Numbered from the stretch's first letter, positions 55,534 to 64,000 are shown. The stretch is DNA of 64,000 nt from Afipia sp. 64-13 (GCA_001897755.1 MKUJ01000019.1:51311-115310), one strand, 5' to 3'. Notes: a model not told the origin generated them from the sequence alone. Translations and numbers: made by a program.

Positions 55534-57030
55534 ATGGCCCTCTCCGACTCGAACATTGTCAAGCTCACGCCTGACCTCGGCGCCGCCGCCTACCGGACCG
55601 CGCCCCACAACATCGAAGCGGAACAGAGCCTTCTGGGCGCCATCCTGGTCAACAACGACGCCTTCTACCGGGTCTCCGACTTTCTCGAGCCGAAGCATTT
55701 CTTCGAGCCGATCCATCAGCTTATCTTCGAGACCGCCGGCAGCATCATCCGCGCCGGCAAGGTCGCGACGCCGGTGACGCTGAAGACCTTCGTTCCGGCC
55801 GACACCGACCTCGGTGGCATCACGGTCAGCCAGTACCTCGCCCGCCTCGCCGCCGAAGCCACCACCATCATCAACGCCCACGACTACGGGCGCACGATTT
55901 ACGACCTCGCGCTGCGCCGCGACCTGATCCGCATCGGCGAGGACATGGTCAACGTCGCCTATGACGCGCCGGTGGATTTCGCGCCGCGCGCCCAGATCGA
56001 GGACGCCGAGCGCCGTCTTTACGAGCTGGCCGAAGCCGGCCGCTATGACGGCGGATTCCAGAAATTCGGTCAGGCGCTCGCGGTCGCGATCGACATGGCG
56101 GCCGCCGCCTACAAGCGCGACGGCAACCTGTCCGGTCTCGCCTCCGGCCTGCGCGACATGGACACCAAGATGGGCGGCTTGCAGCCGTCCGACCTGATCA
56201 TTCTCGCCGGCCGTCCCGCGATGGGTAAAACCGCGCTCGCCACCAACATCGCCTATAATGTCGCCCGCTCCTGGCGCGGCGAGACCCAGGCCGACGGCAC
56301 GATGAAATCCGTCAATGGCGGCGTGGTCGGCTTCTTCTCGCTGGAAATGTCGGCCGAGCAGCTCGCCACCCGTATCCTGTCCGAGCGCACCGGCATCTCG
56401 TCGAGCTCGATCCGCCGCGGCGGCATCAGCGAAAACGATTTCGACAAGATCCGCGATCACGCCATCGAGATGCAACATCTGCCGTTCCATGTCGACGACA
56501 CCGGCGGCCTGTCGATCGCGCAATTGATGGCGCGCGCCCGCCGCCTCAAGCGACAGAAGGGGCTCGACCTTCTGATCATCGACTACATCCAGCTTCTGTC
56601 CGGCTCCGGCAAACGCTCCGACAACCGCGTGCAGGAAATCACCGAGATCACCACCAGCCTGAAAGCGCTGGCGAAGGAATTGAACGTCCCGATCATCGCG
56701 CTGTCGCAGCTCTCGCGTCAGGTCGAGGCGCGCGACGACAAGCGTCCGCAACTGGCGGACCTGCGTGAATCCGGTTCGATCGAGCAGGACGCCGACGTCG
56801 TGCTGTTCGTGTTCCGCGAGGAATATTACCTGCAGAACAAGGAGCCCCGCCCCGGCACGCCGGAGCACGAGAAGTGGCAGACCGAGATGCAACTCGTGCA
56901 CGGTAAGGCGGAAGTCATCATCGGCAAGCAGCGCCACGGCCCCACCGGCACCATCGAACTGCAATTCGACGCCAGCGTCACCCGTTTCGCCGATCTCGAT
57001 CAGGGCCAGCATCTGCCCGACCGGATTTGA
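55534..57030 (+). CDS. dnaB: Replicative DNA helicase DnaB
   Basis: Hexameric 5'-3' helicase that unwinds DNA at the replication fork. The 498-aa protein has an N-terminal DnaG-interaction domain (about 20-120, PHNIEAEQSLLGAILVN) and a RecA-like domain. Walker A is GRPAMGKTAL near 225-234 and Walker B is LLIIDYIQLL. IIALSQLSRQVE and the C-terminal LRESGSIEQDADVV-F are as expected. The ATG at 55534 (MALSDSN) is chosen; GTG at 55483 would add 17 residues. No intein is seen. Confidence 0.96.
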   Translation: MALSDSNIVKLTPDLGAAAYRTAPHNIEAEQSLLGAILVNNDAFYRVSDFLEPKHFFEPIHQLIFETAGSIIRAGKVATPVTLKTFVPADTDLGGITVSQYLARLAAEATTIINAHDYGRTIYDLALRRDLIRIGEDMVNVAYDAPVDFAPRAQIEDAERRLYELAEAGRYDGGFQKFGQALAVAIDMAAAAYKRDGNLSGLASGLRDMDTKMGGLQPSDLIILAGRPAMGKTALATNIAYNVARSWRGETQADGTMKSVNGGVVGFFSLEMSAEQLATRILSERTGISSSSIRRGGISENDFDKIRDHAIEMQHLPFHVDDTGGLSIAQLMARARRLKRQKGLDLLIIDYIQLLSGSGKRSDNRVQEITEITTSLKALAKELNVPIIALSQLSRQVEARDDKRPQLADLRESGSIEQDADVVLFVFREEYYLQNKEPRPGTPEHEKWQTEMQLVHGKAEVIIGKQRHGPTGTIELQFDASVTRFADLDQGQHLPDRI

Positions 57031-57087
57031 TCGTCTCGCCGCGCGAATATGATATGAAGGCGACATGATCCAGCCGCTTTCCATCTC

Positions 57088-58260
57088 ATGACGATATTGT
57101 CCGATCCCAAGACGGTTTCCGAATCGAGCGCCAGGGCGCCCGACGCGCGCACGCTCGAGGCCACGCCCGGCGTGCTCACCATCGATCTCGACGCCATCGC
57201 CGCCAACTGGAAGACGCTGGAGAGCCGCGCGATACCGGCCGAATGCGCCGCCGTGGTCAAAGCCGATGCCTATGGCTGCGGCCTGCCGCAGGTGACGCAC
57301 CGCCTCGTTGCCGCCGGCTGCAAGACATTCTTCGTCGCCACGCTGGACGAGGCGAAGGCCGCGCGCGCCGCCGCGCCGAAAGCCGCGATCTACGTGCTCG
57401 ACGGCTTCTTCTCCAATTGCGGCGACGCCTTCGCGAAGATCGACGCCCGTCCGGTGATCGGCGATCTCGGCGAGCTTGCCGAATGGGACGTCTTCCGCCG
57501 CACTAGCGGCTGGATCGGCTCGGCCGCGATCCAGATCGACACCGGCATGCACCGCCTCGGTCTGACGCCGGAAGACGCGCAGGCGCTGATCCCGCGCATC
57601 CGCAAGGGCGATCACGGCATCTCGCTGGTGATGAGCCATCTGGCGAGTGCCGAACAGCTCGGTCATCCCGCCAATGCGCGGCAGGTCGCCGCCTTCCGCG
57701 AGATCGCGTCCGAATTCTCCGGCGTGCCCGCCTCGCTCGCCAACTCCTCCGGCATCTTCCTTGGCTCGCATTTCCATTTCGACGTGGTGCGGCCGGGCGC
57801 GGCGCTCTACGGCGTCAACCCGACGCCGGAAGCCGACTCGCCGATGCAGGCCGTCATCAACCTGAAGGTCCGCGTCGAGCAGATCCGCAACGTGCCCAAA
57901 GGCGAGACCGCCGGCTATGGCGGTATCTGGACCGCGCGCCGCGACAGCCGGCTCGCCATCGTCACCGCCGGTTATGCCGACGGATATTTCCGCGCCGCCA
58001 GCGGCGTCGACGGCACACGCGGCGCCGAAGCAATGGTCGCCGGCCATCGCTGCCCACTTGCCGGCCGCATCTCGATGGACCTCATGACCATCGACATCAC
58101 CGATGTGCCGCACGGCGCGGTGCGGCGCGGCCATTTCGTCACCCTGATCGGCGACGGCATCGGCGTCGACGAACTGGCGCACCATTTCGGCACCATCGGC
58201 TACGAGGTGCTGACCAGCCTCGGCCGCCGCTATGTGCGGATCTACAAGGGCGAGGCCTGA
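57088..58260 (+). CDS. alr: Alanine racemase
   Basis: PLP enzyme that makes D-alanine for peptidoglycan. At 390 aa it has the PLP Lys58 in VVKADAYGCG near 57-65, the TIM-barrel segments QIDTGMHRLGL and LANSSGIFLG, and the catalytic Tyr in AGYADGYFRA near 295. The C-terminal beta domain contains GRISMDLMTIDITDVP. The first about 27 residues are not conserved. ATG at 57088, 57 nt after dnaB; dnaB-alr-radA order is common. Confidence 0.95.
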   Translation: MTILSDPKTVSESSARAPDARTLEATPGVLTIDLDAIAANWKTLESRAIPAECAAVVKADAYGCGLPQVTHRLVAAGCKTFFVATLDEAKAARAAAPKAAIYVLDGFFSNCGDAFAKIDARPVIGDLGELAEWDVFRRTSGWIGSAAIQIDTGMHRLGLTPEDAQALIPRIRKGDHGISLVMSHLASAEQLGHPANARQVAAFREIASEFSGVPASLANSSGIFLGSHFHFDVVRPGAALYGVNPTPEADSPMQAVINLKVRVEQIRNVPKGETAGYGGIWTARRDSRLAIVTAGYADGYFRAASGVDGTRGAEAMVAGHRCPLAGRISMDLMTIDITDVPHGAVRRGHFVTLIGDGIGVDELAHHFGTIGYEVLTSLGRRYVRIYKGEA

Positions 58261-58327
58261 GGGCCCGACTTCACCAGCGTGGCCCCGACCGCACGGCCGC
58301 CGCAGTTGACTTCCCGAAAAAAATAAG

Positions 58328-58342
58328 GAACAAAAACAGAAC
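58328..58342. promoter_or_regulatory. LexA-type SOS box (GAAC-N7-GAAC) before radA
   Basis: Exact direct repeat GAAC-AAAAACA-GAAC, the form recognised by alphaproteobacterial LexA. It sits 30 bp before the radA ATG, inside the 111-bp alr-radA gap. A second pair of GTTC (58353-58356 and 58367-58370) lies just downstream with a non-standard 10-nt spacing. Confidence 0.6.
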
Positions 58343-58371
58343 AAGAAATCCCGTTCAGGATAACCCGTTCC

Positions 58372-59784
58372 ATGGCCCGCGCCGCCGCTCTCTCCTTCGT
58401 CTGCCAGAACTGCGGCACCGCCTATAACAAGTGGCAGGGCAAGTGCGAGGGCTGCGGCGAGTGGAATACGCTGTCGGAGGAAGACGTCTCCGGCACGTCC
58501 TCGATGCCCGCCAATCTGCGGCCCAAGCGCAAAGGTCGGGTGTTTCCGCTGGAAAGCCTGGCCGGCGCGAGCCAGGACGCGCCCCGCCTGCCCTCCGGCA
58601 TGGGCGAGCTTGACCGCGTCACCGGCGGCGGCTTCGTGCGCGGATCGGTGCTGCTGGTCGGCGGCGATCCCGGCATCGGCAAATCGACCCTGCTGACGCA
58701 GGCCACCAGCCTGCTGGCCCGCGCCGGCCACCGCGCCGTCTATATCTCCGGCGAGGAAGCCATCGCGCAGGTGCGGCTGCGCGCGGCGCGGCTCGGCCTC
58801 GCCGACGCCGCCGTGCAGCTTGCCGCCGAGACCTCGGTGGAGGACATCATCGCCACGCTCTCGGAAGGCAAGCCGCCCCGCCTCGTGGTGATCGATTCCA
58901 TCCAGACCATGTGGACCGACACGGTGGATTCCGCGCCCGGCACCGTGACGCAGGTCCGCGCCTCGGCACAGGCGCTCATTCGCTTCGCCAAGAAATCCGG
59001 CGCGGCCCTGATCCTGGTCGGTCACGTCACCAAGGACGGCCAGATCGCCGGCCCCCGCGTGGTCGAGCACATGGTCGACGCCGTGCTGTCGTTCGAGGGC
59101 GAAGGCTCGCAGCAATTCCGCGTCCTGCGCGCGGTGAAGAACCGTTTCGGCCCGACCGACGAAATCGGCGTGTTCGAAATGACGGGCCTCGGCCTGCGCG
59201 AGGTCTCCAACCCGTCAGAACTGTTCCTGTCGGAGCGCGATCTCGGCAGTCCCGGCACCGCCGTGTTCGCCGGCATCGAGGGCACGCGGCCGGTGCTGGT
59301 GGAGTTGCAGGCGCTGGTGGCGCCGACCTCGCTCGGCACGCCGCGCCGCGCCGTGGTGGGATGGGATTCGAGCCGCCTGTCGATGGTGCTGGCGGTGCTG
59401 GAGGCGCATTGCGGGGTCAAGCTGTCCGGCTACGACGTCTATTTCAACGTCGCCGGCGGCCTGCGCATTCAGGAGCCGGCCGCCGACATGGCCGCCGCCG
59501 CCGCGCTGGTGTCGTCGCTGGCCAACGCGCCGCTGCCGGTCGATGCGGTCTATTTCGGCGAAATCTCGCTGTCCGGCGCGGTGCGTCCGGTGGCCCAGAC
59601 CACCGCGCGGCTGAAGGAAGCCGCCAAGCTCGGCTTTGGCCGCGCTGTGTTGCCGGAGGCCGCGCGCGGCGAGAAAGGCGGCGGCGATGCCGGTCTCAGC
59701 CTCACCAGCGTCGGCTCGCTGACCTCGCTGGTCGCCGAGATCGCGGCGCGCGGCAAGGCGCGCAAATCGCGCGAAGACGCCTGA
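58372..59784 (+). CDS. radA: DNA repair protein RadA
   Basis: RecA-like, DnaB-type helicase that promotes branch migration during recombination. At 470 aa it has an N-terminal C4 zinc finger (CQNC...CEGC, residues 11-31), then Walker A GDPGIGKST near 97-105. The RadA-specific KNRFG lies near 257-261, and a C-terminal Lon-protease-like domain (about 285-455) lacks the protease Ser-Lys dyad as in the family. The start is the ATG at 58372, just after the GTTC repeats. A LexA-type box lies upstream. Confidence 0.96.
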   Translation: MARAAALSFVCQNCGTAYNKWQGKCEGCGEWNTLSEEDVSGTSSMPANLRPKRKGRVFPLESLAGASQDAPRLPSGMGELDRVTGGGFVRGSVLLVGGDPGIGKSTLLTQATSLLARAGHRAVYISGEEAIAQVRLRAARLGLADAAVQLAAETSVEDIIATLSEGKPPRLVVIDSIQTMWTDTVDSAPGTVTQVRASAQALIRFAKKSGAALILVGHVTKDGQIAGPRVVEHMVDAVLSFEGEGSQQFRVLRAVKNRFGPTDEIGVFEMTGLGLREVSNPSELFLSERDLGSPGTAVFAGIEGTRPVLVELQALVAPTSLGTPRRAVVGWDSSRLSMVLAVLEAHCGVKLSGYDVYFNVAGGLRIQEPAADMAAAAALVSSLANAPLPVDAVYFGEISLSGAVRPVAQTTARLKEAAKLGFGRAVLPEAARGEKGGGDAGLSLTSVGSLTSLVAEIAARGKARKSREDA

Positions 59785-59872
59785 CGTCGCGAAAATCGCG
59801 CGCGCCAAAGCCACAGACGGCAAAAAATCCACCGGATTGTTCCGATTCGGCCGCTGCAAGGGTCCCATGCGC

Positions 59873-59900
59873 GTGACGCTGCGAAAATCGAACGTTATAC
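59873..59900 (+). promoter_or_regulatory. Possible promoter of cvpA-purF
   Basis: GTGACG (59873-59878), a 16-bp spacer and TTATAC (59895-59900) in the 220-bp radA-cvpA gap. The minus-10 box is good, the minus-35 box weaker. A GGGCCT/AGGCCC hairpin without T-run follows at 59911-59925, in what would be the leader. Confidence 0.35.
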
Positions 59901-60004
59901 AACGCCGCGCGGGCCTTGCAGGCCCGGCGATATCGCCGTCACGTTAGTCAGGATGGTTCCGCCCGATTCGGGCGCGTCGTCACCAAGCGGGTCCGACCGG
60001 AAAA

Positions 60005-60649
60005 ATGCCCATTACGCTTCTCGATATGATCGTGCTGACCGTGATGCTGCTGTCCGGTCTTCTGGCGATGATCCGCGGTTTCATGCGCGAGATCCTGTCG
60101 ATCGCGGCCTGGGGCGCCGCCGCGCTGACCACGCTCTACGCCTACCAGAAGCTGCTGCCGACCGCGAAAAGCTATTTCAACAACGACACGGTCGCGACCA
60201 TCGCGGTGATCGCCGGCGTGTTCATCGTCACGCTGATCGTGGTCTCGATCGTGACGGTGCGCATTTCCGACATGATCCTAGACTCCCGGATCGGCGCGCT
60301 CGACCGCACCCTCGGCTTCCTGTTCGGCCTCGCCCGCGGCCTGCTCATCATGGTGGTGGCCTTCGTGTTCTTCGCCTGGCTGGTCCCCGACAAGCAGCAG
60401 CCGGACTGGGTCCGCTCGGCCAAATCCCGCACGGTGCTGCAAGGAACCGGCGACTGGCTGATGGGCCTCTTGCCGGACGACCCCGAAAACACCATCTTGA
60501 AGAGGTTCAAGAAATCCAAGCCGGACGAGGAGCCGACCGATGCCGCTCCCGACAACCGCTCTGGGGATGCGCCGGCGAATGATGGCTATGCGAAATCGAC
60601 CCGAGACAGCCTCAAATCGTTGATTGATGGCAAGGCGACGGGGCGTTAG
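60005..60649 (+). CDS. cvpA: CvpA family membrane protein
   Basis: A 214-aa inner-membrane protein of the CvpA family (first known from colicin V production), with four helices (about 5-22, 28-48, 62-83, 100-122) and a cytoplasmic charged tail. N-terminal LDMIVLTVMLLSGLLAMIRGFMREILSI is typical. It directly precedes purF, as in E. coli and many other bacteria, so the two are probably co-transcribed. Its role is still unclear; links to bile and envelope stress are reported for the family. Confidence 0.92.
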   Translation: MPITLLDMIVLTVMLLSGLLAMIRGFMREILSIAAWGAAALTTLYAYQKLLPTAKSYFNNDTVATIAVIAGVFIVTLIVVSIVTVRISDMILDSRIGALDRTLGFLFGLARGLLIMVVAFVFFAWLVPDKQQPDWVRSAKSRTVLQGTGDWLMGLLPDDPENTILKRFKKSKPDEEPTDAAPDNRSGDAPANDGYAKSTRDSLKSLIDGKATGR

Positions 60650-60748
60650 TTAACTGTGGCGTTAACTCTAGCGGCATGAGACCGGAATCCCGGCGGGGTT
60701 TTCGGATACATGAAGCACTTGATCCGGCGGAGACGTGTGGTGGATGAC

Positions 60749-62260
60749 ATGAACAGCCAACCCGATGGCAGCGCCCGACAGCCCACCCCCTCCGCAACCA
60801 ACCTCGATCTCGACGATCTCCTCGACGGCGACACGCTGCGCGAGGAATGCGGCGTGTTCGGCATTTTCGGTCATCCCGAGGCGGCGGCGATCACCGCCCT
60901 CGGCCTTCACGCCCTGCAGCATCGCGGCCAGGAAGCCGCCGGCATCGTCACCTTCGACGGCCAGCGCTTTCATTCCGAACGCCGTCTCGGCCTGGTCGGC
61001 GACACCTTCTCGCGCGGCGACGTGATCGCCCGCCTGCCCGGCGATTCCGCCGTCGGCCACGTCCGCTATTCCACCACCGGCGGCACCATCCTGCGCAACG
61101 TCCAGCCGCTGTTCGCCGAACTCAATGCCGGCGGTTTCGCCGTCGCCCATAACGGCAATCTCACCAACGGCCTCAGCCTGCGCCGCGACCTGATCCGCCA
61201 GGGCGCGATGATGCAGTCCACCACCGACACCGAGGTCATTCTCCACCTCGTCGCCCATTCCAGGCGCGGCCGCTTCATCGAGCGCTATATCGATGCGCTG
61301 CGCGCCATCGAGGGCGCCTACGCGCTGGTGGCGCTGACCAACAAGAAGCTGATCGGCGCGCGCGATCCGCTCGGCATCCGCCCGCTGGTGCTGGGCGAAC
61401 TCGACGGCTGCCCGATCCTCGCCTCGGAGACCTGCGCGCTCGACATCATCGGCGCGAAATACGTCCGCGACATCGAGCCCGGCGAGATCATCGTGTTCGA
61501 CAAGAAGGGCACCGAGATCCACAAACCCTTCCCGCCGCAACCGCCGCGCCCCTGCATCTTCGAGTACATCTATTTCGCCCGCCCGGATTCCATCGTCGGC
61601 GGGCGTTCCGTTTACGAAGTCCGCAAGGGCTTTGGCGCGCAGCTCGCCCGCGAGAGCCATGTCGATGTCGACGTGGTGGTGCCGGTGCCGGATTCCGGCG
61701 TGCCCGCCGCCATCGGCTACAGCCAGGTCTCCGGCGTGCCGTTCGAGCTCGGCATCATCCGCAACCACTATGTCGGCCGCACCTTCATCCAGCCGACCCA
61801 GAGCGTGCGCGAACTCGGCGTGCGCATGAAGCACGCGCCGAACCGCGCCGCGATCGAGGGCAAGCGCATCATCCTGATCGACGACTCGCTGGTGCGCGGC
61901 ACCACCTCGCGCAAGATCGTGCGCATGATGCGCGATGCCGGCGCGCGCGAAGTGCACTTCCGCCTCGCCTCGCCGCCGATCCTCTATCCCGATTATTACG
62001 GCATCGACCTGCCGGACCGCGCCGGCCTCCTGGCGGCGACCCACTCCATCGAGGAAATGCGCGACATCATTGGCGCGGACTCGCTGGCGTTCCTGTCGAT
62101 CGACGGCATGTACCGCGCGGTCGGCGAGCCGGGCCGCGATCCGGCCAATCCGAAGTTCTCCGACCACTGCTTCACCGGCGCCTATCCGACGCAGTTGACC
62201 GACCACAGCAAGACCGAGACCTCGCCGCGGCAGCTGTCGCTGCTCGCCGAGGCGAGCTGA
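60749..62260 (+). CDS. purF: Amidophosphoribosyltransferase
   Basis: First committed step of purine synthesis: glutamine plus PRPP gives phosphoribosylamine. The propeptide (residues 1-33) is followed by the N-terminal nucleophile Cys34 in EECGVFGI. The glutaminase domain has HRGQEAAGIVTF and GHVRYSTTG. The phosphoribosyltransferase domain carries the PRPP loop IILIDDSLVRGTTS. Cysteines expected for a B. subtilis-type Fe-S cluster are not evident at the C-terminus. The ATG at 60749 with GGTGG upstream is chosen over 60710. purM and purN are elsewhere in the window. Confidence 0.96.
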   Translation: MNSQPDGSARQPTPSATNLDLDDLLDGDTLREECGVFGIFGHPEAAAITALGLHALQHRGQEAAGIVTFDGQRFHSERRLGLVGDTFSRGDVIARLPGDSAVGHVRYSTTGGTILRNVQPLFAELNAGGFAVAHNGNLTNGLSLRRDLIRQGAMMQSTTDTEVILHLVAHSRRGRFIERYIDALRAIEGAYALVALTNKKLIGARDPLGIRPLVLGELDGCPILASETCALDIIGAKYVRDIEPGEIIVFDKKGTEIHKPFPPQPPRPCIFEYIYFARPDSIVGGRSVYEVRKGFGAQLARESHVDVDVVVPVPDSGVPAAIGYSQVSGVPFELGIIRNHYVGRTFIQPTQSVRELGVRMKHAPNRAAIEGKRIILIDDSLVRGTTSRKIVRMMRDAGAREVHFRLASPPILYPDYYGIDLPDRAGLLAATHSIEEMRDIIGADSLAFLSIDGMYRAVGEPGRDPANPKFSDHCFTGAYPTQLTDHSKTETSPRQLSLLAEAS

Positions 62261-62300
62261 GCGCGGCGCATTCGCGTCGAACGGTGCCGTCGCGAGGCGG

Positions 62301-62810
62301 TCAGATCGCGATATCGCGTATCATGAATTGCGCATCGTCGCTGTAGCTGCGCAGCTTCGCGTCAAGCTCAGGCACCGCCGCCGCGACGAAACCGTGCCGC
62401 CGCCAGAACCCGGCCGAGCCGTTCACCGCGACCAGCGACAGCGAAGATAGTTTTTCCGCTCGCGCCTGCTCCACCAGCGCCGTCACCACCTGCGCCGCCG
62501 CGCCGGAGCCCCGCGCACCCGGCAACAGCGCGATATCGTGGATGTAATAGGTCGAGGGCGCGGCGGGAAGTTCGCCGAGCAGTTGGTTCAGCGTCGGCGG
62601 CGCTCGCTCAAGCCACGGATGGCTGATCACATAGGCCGCGATCTTGTCGCCCCGTTCGAACACCCGGCAGCCTTGCGGATACAGCCGCAGCCGCTCGACG
62701 AACACCGCATCGTCTTCTGGAAAGTCGGGATGGATCATGGCGGCCAGCACGCCGACGTCCGGCAGATCGGCGGGCTGCATCAGTCGCCATGAAGCAGATT
62801 TCGCGGTCAT
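62301..62810 (-). CDS. GNAT family N-acetyltransferase
   Basis: A 169-aa acetyl-CoA-dependent transferase. The GNAT fold is seen in WRLMQPADLPDVGVLAAMIHP, YIHDIALLPGARGSGAAAQVV (motif A, with the R-G-x-G-A pyrophosphate-binding loop) and SLVAVNGSAGFWRRHGFVAA (motif B). The substrate is unknown. The ATG at 62810 starts at the domain edge; a longer frame from 62846 is not conserved. It is convergent with purF. Confidence 0.85.
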   Translation of the reverse strand: MTAKSASWRLMQPADLPDVGVLAAMIHPDFPEDDAVFVERLRLYPQGCRVFERGDKIAAYVISHPWLERAPPTLNQLLGELPAAPSTYYIHDIALLPGARGSGAAAQVVTALVEQARAEKLSSLSLVAVNGSAGFWRRHGFVAAAVPELDAKLRSYSDDAQFMIRDIAI

Positions 62811-62862
62811 GGCGCCGTGTAGCACGGAACCAGGAGCCTGCCACACCTTGACGAGACCATCC

Positions 62863-62950
62863 CCTCATGGTGAGGAGCGCATAGCGCGTCTTGAACCATG
62901 AGGCCTCATCCTTCGAGACGCGCCGCTTCGCAGCGCTCCTCAGGATGAGG
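62863..62950. repeat. Intergenic repeat family C, copy 3
   Basis: An 88-bp inverted repeat with outer arms CCTCATGGTGAGGAGCGC...GCGCTCCTCAGGATGAGG and inner arms GCGTCTTGAACCATGAGG...CCTCATCCTTCGAGACGC. It matches the copy at 27647. It ends 15 bp before the SDR start, so the hairpin may lie in that gene's leader. Confidence 0.8.
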
Positions 62951-62965
62951 CGACAGGCCGCCCGC

Positions 62966-63706
62966 ATGACCCCTCTTGCCTCCCGCATCGCCCTCGTCAC
63001 CGGCGCCTCGCGCGGCATCGGCTACGCCACCGCCCGCACGCTCGCCCGCCTCGGCGCGCATGTGATCGCCGTCGCCCGCACCCAGGGCGGACTCGAGGAA
63101 CTGGACGACGCCATTCGCGGCGACGGCGGCAGCGCCACGCTAGTGCCGCTCAACCTCACCGATTTCGACGGCATCGCGCGGCTCGGCGCAGCCTTGCACG
63201 AGCGCCACGGCAAGCTCGACATTCTGGTCGGCAATGCCGGCGTCGCAGGTCCCTCCTCGCCGCTCGGCCATATCGAGCTGAAGCAATGGACCGACGTGAT
63301 GGCGATCAACGCCACCGCCAATTTCCAGCTTATCCGCTGCATGGAGCCGCTGCTGCAGAAATCCGACGCCGGACGCGCGGTGTTCATCACCTCGGGCACG
63401 GCCAGCAAGGCCAGCGCCTATCGCGGCCCCTATGCAGCGTCGAAAGCGGCGCTGGAAGCGTTGGTGCGGGTCTGGGCGCATGAGACGGCCAGCACCGCGC
63501 TGCGCGTCAACCTGTTCAATCCCGGCCCGATCCGCACCCGGATGCGCGCGACGGTGATGCCGGGCGAAGACCCGGCGACACTCGACACGCCCGAGCAGGT
63601 CGCCGAATTCATCGTGCCGCTATGCGATCCGCTTTGGACCGAGACCGGCAAGCTCTATGACTATCGCAGCAGATGCGTCATGCAGTTTCATCCGCCATCC
63701 GCATGA
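62966..63706 (+). CDS. Short-chain dehydrogenase/reductase
   Basis: A 246-aa NAD(P)-dependent oxidoreductase of the classical SDR family: cofactor loop TGASRGIGYATA at 12-23, LVGNAGVAGPSSPL, a Ser-containing FITSGTASKASAY strand and catalytic YAASK near 155-159. The C-terminal part (NLFNPGPIRTRMRATVMPG) resembles the YciK-type SDRs. The substrate is unknown. The ATG at 62966 starts at the conserved N-terminus; the frame from 62891 is translated repeat sequence. Confidence 0.9.
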   Translation: MTPLASRIALVTGASRGIGYATARTLARLGAHVIAVARTQGGLEELDDAIRGDGGSATLVPLNLTDFDGIARLGAALHERHGKLDILVGNAGVAGPSSPLGHIELKQWTDVMAINATANFQLIRCMEPLLQKSDAGRAVFITSGTASKASAYRGPYAASKAALEALVRVWAHETASTALRVNLFNPGPIRTRMRATVMPGEDPATLDTPEQVAEFIVPLCDPLWTETGKLYDYRSRCVMQFHPPSA

Positions 63707-63754
63707 CGCGCGCGGCGCGCATCGGCGGACAAACCGATCAGCAGACAAATTAAA

Positions 63755-63780
63755 AGCCGCCAGTCTCGCAACTGGCGGCT
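63755..63780 (-). terminator. Probable terminator for the minus-strand gene at the right edge
   Basis: Perfect 10-bp stem AGCCGCCAGT/ACTGGCGGCT with loop CTCGCA. On the minus strand it is followed by TTTTAATTTG, so it fits termination of a minus-strand transcript. On the plus strand no T-run follows, but it may still protect the SDR transcript end. Confidence 0.55.
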
Positions 63781-63937
63781 GGCCCCAGCCCATAAACAGG
63801 AGCCACCGTTCAAAAACTGGAGTAAATGAACGGCGCGCAATTATTGCCAAGGGCACCGTCGCCATCACAAGGCATAAAAGGTCGCACCCCGCGCATCACG
63901 CGCAAATTGCAAGAAAGAAACGAAAAAGCCCGCCTTT

Positions 63938-64000
63938 TTAAGATTTTCGCTTCGCCTTATGCGCGAACGGATTGGCCTTCTCGCGCAGGGTGATACGCAG
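63938..64000 (-). CDS. C-terminal 20 codons of an unidentified gene (partial)
   Basis: The minus-strand frame is open from the right edge to a TAA at 63938-63940 and encodes a Lys/Arg-rich tail beginning LRITLREKANPF and ending KAKRKS. The tail is basic, like that of a nucleic-acid-binding or ribosomal-type protein, but too short to classify. Support comes from the terminator-like stem 160 bp downstream and from the absence of another gene in the final 290 bp. Confidence 0.4.
   Translation of the reverse strand: MRITLREKANPFAHKAKRKS

Noticed and set aside
55510..59115. 1201-codon minus-strand frame across dnaB, alr and radA
   Set aside because: Antisense shadow produced by high GC; the plus strand has three complete housekeeping proteins.

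Overview
This window looks like ordinary core chromosome from a high-GC alphaproteobacterium of the order Hyphomicrobiales (Rhizobiales), most likely the Bradyrhizobium/Rhodopseudomonas/Afipia/Nitrobacter group (Nitrobacteraceae). The grounds are protein-level resemblance and gene order: rpsF-rpsR-DUF2232-rplI-dnaB-alr-radA-cvpA-purF, fabD-fabG-acpP-fabF-mltG-yicC-gmk, lptG-lptD-surA-pdxA-rsmA, and hdaA/PgsA-like divergent from purMN. Three families of small palindromic intergenic repeats also fit that group. I saw no tRNA, rRNA, CRISPR array, insertion sequence, integrase or prophage gene.

Layout. 1-7.3 kb: the N-terminal half of an RND efflux pump (cut by the left edge), an EmrE-like small multidrug pump, two small secreted proteins, CreA, an L,D-transpeptidase, a polysaccharide deacetylase, a DHFR/RibD-like protein and a DoxX protein. 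7.8-13.3 kb: malic enzyme, aspartyl-tRNA synthetase and, divergently, RNase D. 13.7-19.5 kb: a minus-strand cluster of PgsA-like protein, HdaA, polyphosphate kinase, exopolyphosphatase and an unknown protein. 19.6-25.7 kb: purMN, a cold-shock gene with a hairpin/T-run in its leader, a beta-barrel protein, a TerC-family protein, Ndk, a Gly/His-rich exported protein and a small NepR-like protein. 25.8-30.7 kb: an ABC-F ATPase, a lipoprotein, HolC and PepA.

31.2-38.8 kb is the envelope operon lptG-lptD-surA-pdxA-rsmA followed by a zinc alcohol dehydrogenase. No lptF precedes lptG. 39.3-41.3 kb encodes a soluble chemoreceptor with four PAS repeats, two stretches of which are identical at DNA level. 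41.5-49.7 kb holds a proline/alanine-rich membrane protein, then gmk, yicC, mltG and the fatty-acid cluster fabF-acpP-fabG-fabD on the minus strand. 49.8-62.3 kb holds the ribosomal-protein/replication/purine series, interrupted by a CxxCH heme protein with a long disordered tail and a cyclopropane-fatty-acid synthase. The right end has a GNAT acetyltransferase, an SDR oxidoreductase and the last 20 codons of a minus-strand gene.

Functionally the window is dominated by envelope building (LPS export, peptidoglycan, fatty acids, outer-membrane chaperone), purine synthesis (purM, purN, purF), replication (dnaB, holC, hdaA), translation and polyphosphate metabolism. I found no dedicated novel multi-gene system. 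The best leads are regulatory or structural: a LexA-type box before radA, the csp leader hairpin, the orphan NepR-like protein, the missing lptF, the recent PAS duplication and a palindrome in front of the TerC gene. All functional calls come from reading the sequence without database searches.
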